Source: Oscillospiraceae bacterium (GTDB lineage Bacteria; Bacillota; Clostridia; Oscillospirales; CAG-272). From it: a stretch of DNA of 38,307 nucleotides. Shown one piece after another: positions 18,043-27,638 of the stretch (position 1 is its first letter; each line of letters opens with the position of its first letter). The position numbers were made by a program, and so were the translations under genes. The notes beneath the pieces are model-generated. The model saw only the letters and a program-made list of their open reading frames with translations, ran no database searches and was not told the DNA's origin. The stretch covers positions 1 to 38,307 of the forward strand of contig SVUF01000006.1 in NCBI GenBank assembly GCA_015063395.1. The letters run 5' to 3'.

Positions 18043-18678
18043 TCATATTCTATCAAAAAAACTTTTTTTGATGGTTTTAAATTCAGAATAGTCTTGTTTT
18101 TCGTTATGTAGATAATATTCATCTTTGAGAATTGATGCGTAGCCAATGTCTCTTTGGATTCCTTTGACAAGCATTTTTCTACGCAGTACACCCTCAAATG
18201 TCATTCCGCATTTTTGCGCAACCGAAAGTGAAGCTTTGTTTTCGATCATAAATTTAACCTCAATTCGCTCAAGACCCAAATAATCAAAACCGATTGAAAG
18301 GAGTTTTTTCGTAGCTTCGGCGGCATAGCCTTGACGGTGAAATTTTGGATTCAAAACATAACCAAGCTCTCCTGTTTTATTTTCCATATCAATTTCAGTA
18401 AATCCACAGGTTCCGATCATTTTTGAGGTCTTCTTATCAATTAAAGCCCATTCGCGATGATTTCCGCGTGAATATTCACGTTTTAGACTGTATAAATACA
18501 TTCTTGTTTCCGAGGGGGAAACATGGGGACGCCAAAGAAGGTAGCGGGTGACTTCTTCAAGACTTGCATATTCAAACATATCATCAGCATCGTCAGGCAA
18601 CATTTTTCGCATATAAAGACGTTCTGTGTGAAGGGAAGGAAGATTGTAAAAAATCTTCATAGGGTTTTCAAAAAACAT
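18043..18678 (-). CDS. GNAT family N-acetyltransferase (RimJ/RimL-like)
   Basis: LHTERLYMRKMLPDDADDMFEYASLEEVTRYLLWRPH, GELGYVLNPKFHRQGYAAEATKKLLSIGFDYLGLERIEVKFMIENKASLSVAQKCGMTFEGVLR. Confidence 0.92.
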   Translation of the reverse strand: MFFENPMKIFYNLPSLHTERLYMRKMLPDDADDMFEYASLEEVTRYLLWRPHVSPSETRMYLYSLKREYSRGNHREWALIDKKTSKMIGTCGFTEIDMENKTGELGYVLNPKFHRQGYAAEATKKLLSIGFDYLGLERIEVKFMIENKASLSVAQKCGMTFEGVLRRKMLVKGIQRDIGYASILKDEYYLHNEKQDYSEFKTIKKSFFDRI

Positions 18679-18769
18679 AAAATATCCTCCGTTACAATTA
18701 CATTATATTAAATAATTGTAATAATTTCAAGTGAAAATCATATTTAATGTAAAAAAAATTTAATTTCTA

Positions 18770-18798
18770 TTGAATTTTGTAAAATAATGTGTTACAAT
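18770..18798 (+). promoter_or_regulatory. Putative sigma-A promoter
   Basis: TTGAAT (18770-18775), 17-bp spacer, TACAAT (18793-18798). Confidence 0.5.
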
Positions 18799-18869
18799 AA
18801 TCATTAAGTTGAAAGCTAAATTGTAATATATGGGTGTAGCAAATCATAAAATTACCATGTGGTGATTTT

Positions 18870-19436
18870 ATGAAAAAAATTAAAAACATTCCAAAATTAA
18901 AAAGATTGATTTATCCTCTTTCCATTATTATATTTTATGGAATAGGTTCTTTTGTTTGTTCGGTCAAATTTTCGCCCGATACTCTATTTGGTAATTATTT
19001 TTACGGTATCATAACAGAACAGGGAATATCCTTTGTTGGATTTTTAAAAGGCTGGCTATATCATTTAATTCCTTTCCTTGTGATTTTTCTTTCAGGTTAT
19101 GATTTTTTGGGAAAATGGTATAGTATTACAGCGCTTGGCATCAGATCATATATTTCGGGATATTCCGGAAGTGCTTGTGTTGGCTCAAGGCTTGTTGACA
19201 AGACTATAATTGGAGTTTGTATTTTCATCTTATTCACCCTTGTTGAAGCTTTCATATTGATCCTTCTTTTGTCAAGTGCAATTGAACAGGATAAGTTCAG
19301 GGTATATTATTCTGCAAATTCCAAACACCCATTTAAATCGGGAGTAAATAAAATCTATATCAAACACAATTTTCAAAGATGCGGTGTTTTGATCCTGCTG
19401 TATATATTACGGTCAACTATATGTTATCTTATATAA
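18870..19436 (+). CDS. Hypothetical polytopic membrane protein, possibly SpoIIM-like in topology
   Basis: Multiple hydrophobic segments; no firm motif. Confidence 0.6.
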   Translation: MKKIKNIPKLKRLIYPLSIIIFYGIGSFVCSVKFSPDTLFGNYFYGIITEQGISFVGFLKGWLYHLIPFLVIFLSGYDFLGKWYSITALGIRSYISGYSGSACVGSRLVDKTIIGVCIFILFTLVEAFILILLLSSAIEQDKFRVYYSANSKHPFKSGVNKIYIKHNFQRCGVLILLYILRSTICYLI

Positions 19437-19467
19437 TTTAGTCTGAAAAGAAGGGAAGTAATAAAGA

Positions 19468-20430
19468 ATGGCTAAAGAAAAATTTAATTTATATAATCTT
19501 TTTGTGAATCGAACTGCAAAAAATGATGCTACGGGAAATATGAAGGAAAGTCCAAAGAATATTACTAATTATTTTGTAATGCTTTGGAGAAATATCAGTA
19601 GAATATTTAATCTCAATCTTGTGTATGTTCTTGGCAACTTTCCAATTTTCTTTTTGCTTTTAGCTTCAAGCGGAATTGTAGCTGACAGAGGAGTTTCCCC
19701 TCAGTCATCTATGTTTGGAACATTTTTTGGATCATTGAACTATACAGGTCAAAACCCTGTAAGTGCTGCTTTATTTGCGGTACATGGTGTACAGGTTGAG
19801 GTCAATGTAAGTAATACATGGACATATGTTTTAATGGGGCTTACTCTTCTTATATTTTTAACCTTTGGATATATAAATGCCGCTGTAAGTCTCAGTATGC
19901 GCAACATCGTTAAGTCGGATCCTGTTTATATAATTGACGGAATCAAAACAACAATAAAGAAAAACAAGTTCCAGGCACTTTTTGTAGGAATTCTGGATCT
20001 TCTTATTATGGGTCTTATTGTTTATGATATAATGTTCTTCTATGCAAATGCAAATACAGGCAATTTCATTTTCTCTGTTTTCCTTGGAATATCTATTTTT
20101 GTAGCTGTTTTCTATTTGTTTGCAAGAATGTATCTATATCCAATGCTTGTAACCTTCAAGATCTCAACAAGAAAGCTTTTCAAAAATGCAATAATTTTTT
20201 CAATTGTCGGACTCAAGAGAAATTTCCTTGGTTTTGTGGCTATTGTTGCTGTAATTCTTATGAATTATGCAATTCTTGAGCTTTATATGCCCATTGGAAT
20301 AATACTTCCTTTCATACTGACTCTTGGAATAATTGAATTCACAATGACATATGCAGCATGGCCAAAGATCCATGAGGTAATGGTTGAGCCCTATTATAAT
20401 GACGATGGTAGCGAAAAGTCTGCTGAATAA
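19468..20430 (+). CDS. DUF624/YesL-like membrane protein
   Basis: Polytopic; NYFVMLWRNISRIFNLNLVYVLGNFPIFFLLL and C-terminal TM pattern resemble DUF624 proteins. Confidence 0.6.
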   Translation: MAKEKFNLYNLFVNRTAKNDATGNMKESPKNITNYFVMLWRNISRIFNLNLVYVLGNFPIFFLLLASSGIVADRGVSPQSSMFGTFFGSLNYTGQNPVSAALFAVHGVQVEVNVSNTWTYVLMGLTLLIFLTFGYINAAVSLSMRNIVKSDPVYIIDGIKTTIKKNKFQALFVGILDLLIMGLIVYDIMFFYANANTGNFIFSVFLGISIFVAVFYLFARMYLYPMLVTFKISTRKLFKNAIIFSIVGLKRNFLGFVAIVAVILMNYAILELYMPIGIILPFILTLGIIEFTMTYAAWPKIHEVMVEPYYNDDGSEKSAE

Positions 20431-20435
20431 AAAAG

Positions 20436-20458
20436 AAACGGTCGAATTCAGACCGTTT
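20436..20458 (+). terminator. Intrinsic terminator
   Basis: AAACGGTC-GAATTCA-GACCGTTT followed by T tract. Confidence 0.9.
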
Positions 20459-20483
20459 TTTTATAAAAATATTAAAATAAATG

Positions 20484-20512
20484 TTGCAAATATGAATAAT
20501 TTGTGATATAAT
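20484..20512 (+). promoter_or_regulatory. Putative sigma-A promoter
   Basis: TTGCAA (20484-20489), 17-bp spacer, TATAAT (20507-20512). Confidence 0.6.
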
Positions 20513-20540
20513 TAACACATTATTCATTTTGGAGGCCATT

Positions 20541-21758
20541 ATGCGTGAATTTAAAAAATCTTCAAAGCTTGATAATGTACTTTATGATGTCAGAGGGCCG
20601 GTTGTTGACGAAGCTGCAAGAATGGAAACTGAAGGATATCAGATCCTAAAGCTCAATATCGGAAACCCCGCTCCTTTTGATTTTCGGGCACCCGATGAAG
20701 TAATATTTGACATGCGCCATCAGCTTACGGAATGTGAGGGATATTCTCCCTCAAAGGGATTGTTCTCTGCAAGAAAAGCAATAATGCAATATACACAGCT
20801 AAAAAATATACAGGATGTAACCATCGATGATATATATACGGGAAACGGAGTAAGTGAGCTTATAAATTTGTCTATGTCAGCCTTACTTGACAACGGTGAC
20901 GAGGTTCTTGTTCCGTCCCCGGATTATCCTCTTTGGACTGCTTGCGTAACTCTTGCAGGTGGCAAGGCTGTACATTATATATGTGACGAGGAAGCCGAAT
21001 GGAATCCCGACATCGATGACATCAAAAGCAAAATAACACCAAAAACAAAAGCTATTGTTATCATAAACCCAAATAATCCTACAGGAGCATTATATCCTCG
21101 GGAAATTCTTGAAGAAATTGCCAATATTGCAAGGGAAAATCAATTAATGGTTTTCTCTGATGAAATCTATGACAGGCTTGTAATGGACGGAGAGGAGCAT
21201 ATTTCTTTTGCATCCATCGCACCTGATTTGTTCTGCGTTACTTTTTCGGGGCTTTCGAAATCACATATGGTTGCAGGATTTCGTGTAGGTTGGATGGTTT
21301 TGAGCGGGAATAAAGCAGCTGCAAAGGATTATATTGCCGGCTTGAACATGTTATCAAATATGAGACTTTGTTCAAATGTTCCTGCCCAATCCATTGTTCA
21401 AACTGCTCTTGGTGGATATCAAAGCGTTAAGAATTATATTGTTCCCGGCGGAAGAATATATGAACAAAGAAACTATATTCACAAGGCTTTAAATGATATT
21501 CCGGGAATTACTGCTGTTAAGCCTAAAGCAGCGTTCTATATATTTCCAAAGATCGATATAAAAAGGTTTAATATAACCAATGATGAACAGTTTGCACTTG
21601 ATCTTTTGAAGGAGAAAAAGATTTTGCTCATCAACGGACGGGGCTTCAACTGGAGTGAGCCCGATCATTTCAGAGTTGTATATCTTCCAAGAATTGAAAT
21701 ACTTGAGGATGCTGTTGGAAAGCTCAAGGACTTCTTTGCAAATTACAAGCAAAAATAA
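20541..21758 (+). CDS. PLP-dependent class I/II aminotransferase, AlaA-like
   Basis: VRGPVVDEAARMETEGYQILKLNIGNPAPF, INPNNPTGALYPREIL, SGLSKSHMVAGFRVGWM; ATG at 20541 follows GGAGG. Confidence 0.93.
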   Translation: MREFKKSSKLDNVLYDVRGPVVDEAARMETEGYQILKLNIGNPAPFDFRAPDEVIFDMRHQLTECEGYSPSKGLFSARKAIMQYTQLKNIQDVTIDDIYTGNGVSELINLSMSALLDNGDEVLVPSPDYPLWTACVTLAGGKAVHYICDEEAEWNPDIDDIKSKITPKTKAIVIINPNNPTGALYPREILEEIANIARENQLMVFSDEIYDRLVMDGEEHISFASIAPDLFCVTFSGLSKSHMVAGFRVGWMVLSGNKAAAKDYIAGLNMLSNMRLCSNVPAQSIVQTALGGYQSVKNYIVPGGRIYEQRNYIHKALNDIPGITAVKPKAAFYIFPKIDIKRFNITNDEQFALDLLKEKKILLINGRGFNWSEPDHFRVVYLPRIEILEDAVGKLKDFFANYKQK

Positions 21759-21762
21759 AAAT

Positions 21763-21784
21763 AAACCCACAGAGATGTGGGTTT
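21763..21784. terminator. Bidirectional intrinsic terminator
   Basis: AAACCCACA-GAGA-TGTGGGTTT perfect 9-bp stem, T tract on + strand. Confidence 0.9.
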
Positions 21785-21791
21785 TTTTCTT

Positions 21792-23060
21792 TTAACTTTT
21801 AACTCTCGGGCGAAGCTTGGAATATAATGCTTCAACAGCAAAACGAGTTTTGGTTACCTTATATCCCTTATCCAGCATGCAATAAAACAAACCGTTTTTG
21901 TCACCGATACAAACGGCATCGCCTTTTTCGTACCAATGGAGATCAACACAAATGCTATGAGCAAAAAGAGGCTTCTGTTCATAGATCATGGTTCCGTCCT
22001 CTAAATAAAGCTTGAAGCCATCTTCATTGTGAACAAGTCTGCCATTTCCGATATCATAAATGGCTTTATAATCAACCATCATGTTGATCTTTACATTTTC
22101 ATCAAAGCCGTAAGTGCCGTCATTCACTTCATCTTCCGCAGATTTTCTTTGCCAATCATACCAATCCGGAACATGAGGGAACTTTACATCTCCATTTTCT
22201 GATTCAAGTCTGCCAAGCTCGTTGAGTGTATACTTTTTACCGCAGTGTTTACAGTATAAGGAAGTACTTTCACCGATCATTTCGCCTTCGGTGAGACATT
22301 CTGTACACTTATAAAGAAGATTTCCAAGTCCGTCAGCACGAAAATCTTCCTTAATTTTTACATTATTTTCGAACTGCCAAGCAAAATTATCAAAAGAAAA
22401 TGCTTGTTTAATTTTTTCGTCGATTTCTTCTACCGTTTTGTTTTTTACATCTTCTTTTGTGAGAATACATTCGACCTCTGCGCTGACCTTCACATTACGG
22501 TTTTTAATACCGTTATAAAGAGGATTTCTTGCAAATGCTCCGCGAGTTGTAATCATCACAACAGGCACTCCGAGAAGCTTGAATAGGCTTCCGAATTTCT
22601 CGGGAAGTGTAACACATTTTCCGTCAAAGGTATAACCTGCTTCAGGATACATAAGAACACTTGCTTTGTTTTGGTTAAGAGCATATTTAATATCTCTTAT
22701 AAGAGTCATATCATTTACAAATTTTTGCGTGGGGATGCATCCGAGTGGACGCAGTATCCAATCAAGCCCCACCATGGCATCTGCCGCACAAACAATTTGA
22801 TATTTTTTAGGGTATAATATTCTTGATGCAAGCTTTAAATCTATAAAGCTTGAATGATTCATAAGGATCATGCAGGGTTCATCGGGAATACTGTTCTCGC
22901 CTTTACATGTATAGCTGAATTTTGTCTGCCATGCATCGATTTGGGAAAGCATTCGAACAAGAGTAGCAATGGCGAACCATGGCTTTTTTGGTTTTTGATG
23001 CTTGGGCTTGGGTAGTGAGATAACTTTTTCATAGGGCATTTTTACAACTTTAATATTCAT
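21792..23060 (-). CDS. PlsC-type 1-acyl-glycerol-3-phosphate acyltransferase with C-terminal zinc ribbon and extra domain
   Basis: NHSSFIDLKLA (NHx4D-type motif), YPEAGYTFDG, then CTEC...CKHC zinc-ribbon pattern and a ~130-aa C-terminal region. Confidence 0.85.
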   Translation of the reverse strand: MNIKVVKMPYEKVISLPKPKHQKPKKPWFAIATLVRMLSQIDAWQTKFSYTCKGENSIPDEPCMILMNHSSFIDLKLASRILYPKKYQIVCAADAMVGLDWILRPLGCIPTQKFVNDMTLIRDIKYALNQNKASVLMYPEAGYTFDGKCVTLPEKFGSLFKLLGVPVVMITTRGAFARNPLYNGIKNRNVKVSAEVECILTKEDVKNKTVEEIDEKIKQAFSFDNFAWQFENNVKIKEDFRADGLGNLLYKCTECLTEGEMIGESTSLYCKHCGKKYTLNELGRLESENGDVKFPHVPDWYDWQRKSAEDEVNDGTYGFDENVKINMMVDYKAIYDIGNGRLVHNEDGFKLYLEDGTMIYEQKPLFAHSICVDLHWYEKGDAVCIGDKNGLFYCMLDKGYKVTKTRFAVEALYSKLRPRVKS

Positions 23061-23193
23061 TTTTATGTCCTCTTTTTTGTATTGTTTATTGAAAGTTTAT
23101 AAGTCTAAACTTTATCTAAACAAATATACTATAACATAATATTCTTTATTATTCAAGATAATTTTACATTTTTCTTATAAAAAACCTTAAAAA

Positions 23194-23214
23194 CCCGACA
23201 GAATTGCTGTCGGG
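23194..23214 (-). terminator. Intrinsic terminator (minus strand)
   Basis: CCCGACAG-AATTG-CTGTCGGG, T-rich on the minus-strand 3' side. Confidence 0.8.
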
Positions 23215-23219
23215 TCGAT

Positions 23220-23423
23220 TTATTTATTGATGATCATAGATATTTGATTCTTGTTTGTTATAAAAATGATCCTAAATTTATATAGATAGCTTGGCATATC
23301 TAAAACATAAATTATATCTGCCTTTTCAAAGCTTTCCAAAACCCATTTGTAATATACACCCTCTAATATCCAATTTGAATTTGAAATGATTTCCTCAAGG
23401 AGTGAGTTTTTTTCTATGGGCAT
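23220..23423 (-). pseudogene. Remnant of a P-loop kinase/topology-modulation-like protein
   Basis: 67-aa ORF: SNSNWILEGVYYKWVLESFEKADIIYVLDMPSYLYKFRI resembles the central part of FlaR/adenylate-kinase-like P-loop proteins but lacks the N-terminal Walker A and the C-terminal part. Confidence 0.45.
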
Positions 23424-23425
23424 TT

Positions 23426-24724
23426 TTATGCCGTAGGTGTTTGCTTTGTTGTCCCACTTGTAAGGAAAATAGTCAGTACAAATGTAATAAGACCAACAGC
23501 CAATGCAGCGATGAAAATATTTTCGTTGGGAACAAACGATGTAGTGCCGTCGGAATTGGTAATGATACGTGCATTTGCGAGAACGGTTTTGCCAATATAC
23601 GGGCCAACAATTCCCGGGATAAGAACTTGAGCAACAATACGAATTCCTTGGAACATTCCTGATTTGTTTTCGGGTGTGAGATCACGGATCATTGCGCCGA
23701 AAACGCCTATACCGGAAAGATATCCACACATCATAAAGAGAGAGCCTACAAAAACGGGTATTGTTGATTTGAATATATAAAGGAGAATATATCCAATGAA
23801 AAGCAACCCGAGGGAAATGAAGGAAGAAAATGAAAATCCGCGTTTATCGTAAATTTTGCCCCAGAAAAATGTAAATACAGATGCGAGAATTATAGCAGGA
23901 GCCATAACAAGCACATAGTTTGTCATTTCAAGAGATACCTCATAGTAGATTATAAGGTATGGCATAAATATTTGGATAGAAATATTAAATACTGTGAAAG
24001 CCAAAAGTGTAAGATAGAATTTTTTGTTTTGTATAACAGTTTTCGGTAAAAATCCGTAAATAAGACCTTTGAAGTAACCCATATCAATGGGAGCGTATTG
24101 TTTTTCTTCAATAATAAAGAATCCAAGTACTCCAACAAGAATTACAAGCCCACCGATTATAGCGTAAATAGTAATCCAGCTTTCCGGCAGATCAAGATTG
24201 AACGCCATGAAACCTCCGAAAACCGCAAGAATTGCTACAAGGGGCATCATTGAGTTAAGTCCTTCGGCAGATCCTCGATTTGAGGAATCGGTGCTATCCG
24301 TCAGCCATGCATTGAATGCGGCGTCATTGGCTGACGAGCCAAAGAAGGTCATAACACAGTCAAGAATGATAACAGCCGATATCCCGATTGATGCGGCGTT
24401 TACAGTGTATCCAAGGAGGGAGGTTATGACGTCCTTTCTAATAAAAACAAATGAAAGAATTGAAATTCCCCAAAGTATATAACCGAGGCACATGAATATT
24501 TTTCTTTTTCCGATCTTATCTGACATAGCTCCAATGAATATAGTCGTCAGCGTTGCGGCGACCGCACTTGCACCAACCATCAAAGAGATGTCTGACACCG
24601 ATGCATTAAACATTTTGTAAATAAATACGTTGAAATACATGTTTTCAACAACCCATGCGACCTGTCCGATAAAGCTGAAAATTGTTAGTGACAACCAAAA
24701 TTTTGGCGAAAGCTTTGTTTTCAT
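23426..24724 (-). CDS. MFS transporter
   Basis: About 12 TM segments; SDKIGKRKIFMCLGYILWG loop 2-3 MFS signature. Confidence 0.9.
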   Translation of the reverse strand: MKTKLSPKFWLSLTIFSFIGQVAWVVENMYFNVFIYKMFNASVSDISLMVGASAVAATLTTIFIGAMSDKIGKRKIFMCLGYILWGISILSFVFIRKDVITSLLGYTVNAASIGISAVIILDCVMTFFGSSANDAAFNAWLTDSTDSSNRGSAEGLNSMMPLVAILAVFGGFMAFNLDLPESWITIYAIIGGLVILVGVLGFFIIEEKQYAPIDMGYFKGLIYGFLPKTVIQNKKFYLTLLAFTVFNISIQIFMPYLIIYYEVSLEMTNYVLVMAPAIILASVFTFFWGKIYDKRGFSFSSFISLGLLFIGYILLYIFKSTIPVFVGSLFMMCGYLSGIGVFGAMIRDLTPENKSGMFQGIRIVAQVLIPGIVGPYIGKTVLANARIITNSDGTTSFVPNENIFIAALAVGLITFVLTIFLTSGTTKQTPTA

Positions 24725-24885
24725 ATAACCTCCAAAGTTTAGTATTTAGAATATTCTATCATAGAAATATATTTTTGTCAATTTTAAATAGAATTGCAAA
24801 TAAACGAATCGACATTTTAAATTATTCTTTTATTTTATTCATATTAGTTGAATAACGATCCCTATGTTTTACGACCAAACAAAAA

Positions 24886-24910
24886 GGCTATCCAATTAAA
24901 TTGAATAGCC
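24886..24910 (-). terminator. Intrinsic terminator (minus strand)
   Basis: GGCTAT..CAATTAAATTG..ATAGCC hairpin, T tract on minus strand. Confidence 0.7.
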
Positions 24911-24913
24911 CTA

Positions 24914-25777
24914 TTATATTTTTGATTTTAATTTCGTTTTTGCAATATACCTTGTAACATCAGGAACGACCTCACCGTCTATCTGCACAGGTCTTCCGTC
25001 ATCAAAAGAAACTTCGATTTCCTTTCCTGTATGTATTGCAACCATATTAGTATGCTTGATGTGTTCACCTTTAAAAATAGATGGGAAAGCCATCAATGTT
25101 TTAAGTCTTCCTTTTCCATAGAAGATCATAACCGATAAAGTACCGTCCGTTGAGCTGCGGTCCTGAGAGGGTGTCGGCATCATGCCGCCGCCGTAAAATC
25201 TTCCTTTCATGGTTGGAGCAATCCATACCTTGTTGTATCTGTATTCCTTTCCGTCAACTTTTACAACAGCATTGGTTGGCTTATAGTTGAACAGCAAGCC
25301 ATTAATTGCAATTACCGTATAATTTACTGGCTTGGTTGATTTTTTCTTCATTTCATCACCCACAACACAGCAGTATCCGTCAATTCCAAATCCGACATTG
25401 TTTATAAATTTATATTCCTTGCCTTCGACTTCAACAATGGGAAGATCCTTTATGTATTTATTGATAGAAACAGGACAGTCAGTTGCTTTGAAGCCTAAAT
25501 CATGAAAAAAATCATTGCCAGTTCCCAAGGGATAATAAAGAATGTTACATTTTATATCAATATCCTTGGTATCATTTACAAAACGGTTAATCGTTCCGTC
25601 GCCACCGCAAATCACTACAGAGTCACTTTCATTAACTTTTGAAAACAGATTTTCGTAATCTGTTTTTGTTATATCAAGAAAAACGCAATCTCCTTTTAGC
25701 TTTTCTGCAACCTCTGAGGACTTCGCTCTTGTGTCACCATGCCCTGAAAAAGGGTTAAATAATACATAATTTCTCAT
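24914..25777 (-). CDS. Diacylglycerol kinase-family lipid kinase (YegS/DgkB-like)
   Basis: NPFSGHG, VVICGGDGTINRFVNDT, YPLGTGNDFFHDLG, QIDGEVV. Confidence 0.93.
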   Translation of the reverse strand: MRNYVLFNPFSGHGDTRAKSSEVAEKLKGDCVFLDITKTDYENLFSKVNESDSVVICGGDGTINRFVNDTKDIDIKCNILYYPLGTGNDFFHDLGFKATDCPVSINKYIKDLPIVEVEGKEYKFINNVGFGIDGYCCVVGDEMKKKSTKPVNYTVIAINGLLFNYKPTNAVVKVDGKEYRYNKVWIAPTMKGRFYGGGMMPTPSQDRSSTDGTLSVMIFYGKGRLKTLMAFPSIFKGEHIKHTNMVAIHTGKEIEVSFDDGRPVQIDGEVVPDVTRYIAKTKLKSKI

Positions 25778-25856
25778 ATGTCGTCTCCTTTAAAGTTTTA
25801 ATAATTCTAAAAAATGAGTATTAATTTGATATAAACAAATAAAAATATCAATATGA

Positions 25857-25885
25857 TTGACAAGACAGGTTAAAGTGTGTATAAT
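25857..25885 (+). promoter_or_regulatory. Putative sigma-A promoter
   Basis: TTGACA (25857-25862), 17-bp spacer, TATAAT (25880-25885). Confidence 0.8.
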
Positions 25886-25918
25886 TAAGACAAATAAAAA
25901 AAGTGTGCGGAGGATTTT

Positions 25919-27622
25919 ATGAAGTTTTCAGAAATGCCATACAAGCGTCCCAATGTTGAGGAAATAAAAAAGTACATGATCAAAGCAACGGAAGATCTAA
26001 AAAATGCTGTTTGTTTTGAAAAAGCCGAGGAAGTGTTCTTGAACTTGCAGAAGGACACAAAACATATTCAAACTCTTGCAACTCTTGTAAGTGTTCGTCA
26101 TTCGATCAATACAAACGATAAATTCTACGAGGAAGAAAATAATTTTTGGGATACAGTTTCTCCTGAGCTTGAAGAATACTCCCAGAACTTTATACTTGCA
26201 ATGCTTTCAAGCAAATTCAGGCCTGATTTTACAAAGAAATATGGAAAACTATATTTTGATAATGCTGAAATGGCCATTAAAACATTTTCTCCCGAGATCA
26301 TCCCCGAGCTTCAAGCGGAGAATGAGCTTGTAACAGAGTACGGAAAACTTATCGCATCTGCAAAAATTGAATTTCGCGGAAACACATATACACTTTCACA
26401 GCTTGCACCATTTAAAACATCTTCTGATGACGAGGAAAGACTTGAAGCATGGAAAGCGGACGGCAAATGGTTCCATGAGCATCAAAAAGAGCTTGACGAA
26501 ATATACGATAAGCTTGTAAAGCTTCGCGATACAATGGGAAGAAAAATGGGATATGACGGATATACCGAGCTTGGATATAACCGTATGTCGAGAAACTGCT
26601 ATTCAAAGCATGATGTGGAAAAATTCCGTGAGGCTGTAATTAAATATCTTGTTCCTGTTGCTGACAAAATCAAAAGACAGCAGGCAGAGCGCCTTGGCAA
26701 AGCATATCCGATGAACTTTGCGGACAGCGCACTTGAATTTCGCTCAGGAAATCCGAGACCTTGCGGATCTCCCGATGAAATCGTAAATAACGCAGGAATT
26801 TTTTATGATGAGCTTTCTCCCGAAACATCTGAGTTTTTCAGAACAATGAGGGAAATGGAGCTTATGGACCTTTTGTCAACCGAAGGAAAAGAATCGGGAG
26901 GTTACTGTACATCAATTTATGACTATGAGGTTCCTTTTATATTTGCAAACTTTAACGGTACACAGCATGACGTTGAAGTGGTTACACATGAGGCAGGCCA
27001 CGCTTTTGCTTTTTGGCTCAACAGAAACCGGGTTCCAATGGAATATTCATGGCCGAGCCTTGAAGCATGTGAGGTTCATTCCATGTCAATGGAATTCTTT
27101 GCAGAGCCATGGTCAGAAAGATTTTTTGGAAAGGATTCAAAGAAATTCCTGTATAGTCATTTGTCATCATCAATTACATTTATTCCGTACGGAACAATGG
27201 TGGATCATTTCCAGCATGTTGTGTATGAAAAGCCTGATATGACACCAAGAGAAAGACATAATGTTTGGCGCGAGTTGCTTGGTGTTTATATGCCTTGGCT
27301 TAAAACCGACGGTGAGATCCCGTTTTATTCGGACGGTGAGGCTTGGCAGAGACAGTCACATATCTATAACAGCCCATTCTACTATATAGACTATTGTCTT
27401 GCTCAGACAGTAGCTCTTCAATTTTGGGCGCTTATCCAAAAGGATATTAAAACAGCATGGACTCATTATATGGATTATACATCACAGGGCGGCACGGCAA
27501 CATTTACAGAACTTTTGAAAAAGGCAGGACTTGATACACCGTTTGATGAAGCTTGTTTGAAAAATGTTTGCGCCGATGCAGATAAATGGCTTGATGAATT
27601 TGACATGAGTGATATTAAATAG
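25919..27622 (+). CDS. M3 family oligoendopeptidase
   Basis: Zinc motif VVTHEAGHAFAFW with downstream SLEACEVHSMSMEFF; RBS GGAGG. Confidence 0.95.
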   Translation: MKFSEMPYKRPNVEEIKKYMIKATEDLKNAVCFEKAEEVFLNLQKDTKHIQTLATLVSVRHSINTNDKFYEEENNFWDTVSPELEEYSQNFILAMLSSKFRPDFTKKYGKLYFDNAEMAIKTFSPEIIPELQAENELVTEYGKLIASAKIEFRGNTYTLSQLAPFKTSSDDEERLEAWKADGKWFHEHQKELDEIYDKLVKLRDTMGRKMGYDGYTELGYNRMSRNCYSKHDVEKFREAVIKYLVPVADKIKRQQAERLGKAYPMNFADSALEFRSGNPRPCGSPDEIVNNAGIFYDELSPETSEFFRTMREMELMDLLSTEGKESGGYCTSIYDYEVPFIFANFNGTQHDVEVVTHEAGHAFAFWLNRNRVPMEYSWPSLEACEVHSMSMEFFAEPWSERFFGKDSKKFLYSHLSSSITFIPYGTMVDHFQHVVYEKPDMTPRERHNVWRELLGVYMPWLKTDGEIPFYSDGEAWQRQSHIYNSPFYYIDYCLAQTVALQFWALIQKDIKTAWTHYMDYTSQGGTATFTELLKKAGLDTPFDEACLKNVCADADKWLDEFDMSDIK

Positions 27623-27638
27623 TTTATTTGGAGGGAAT

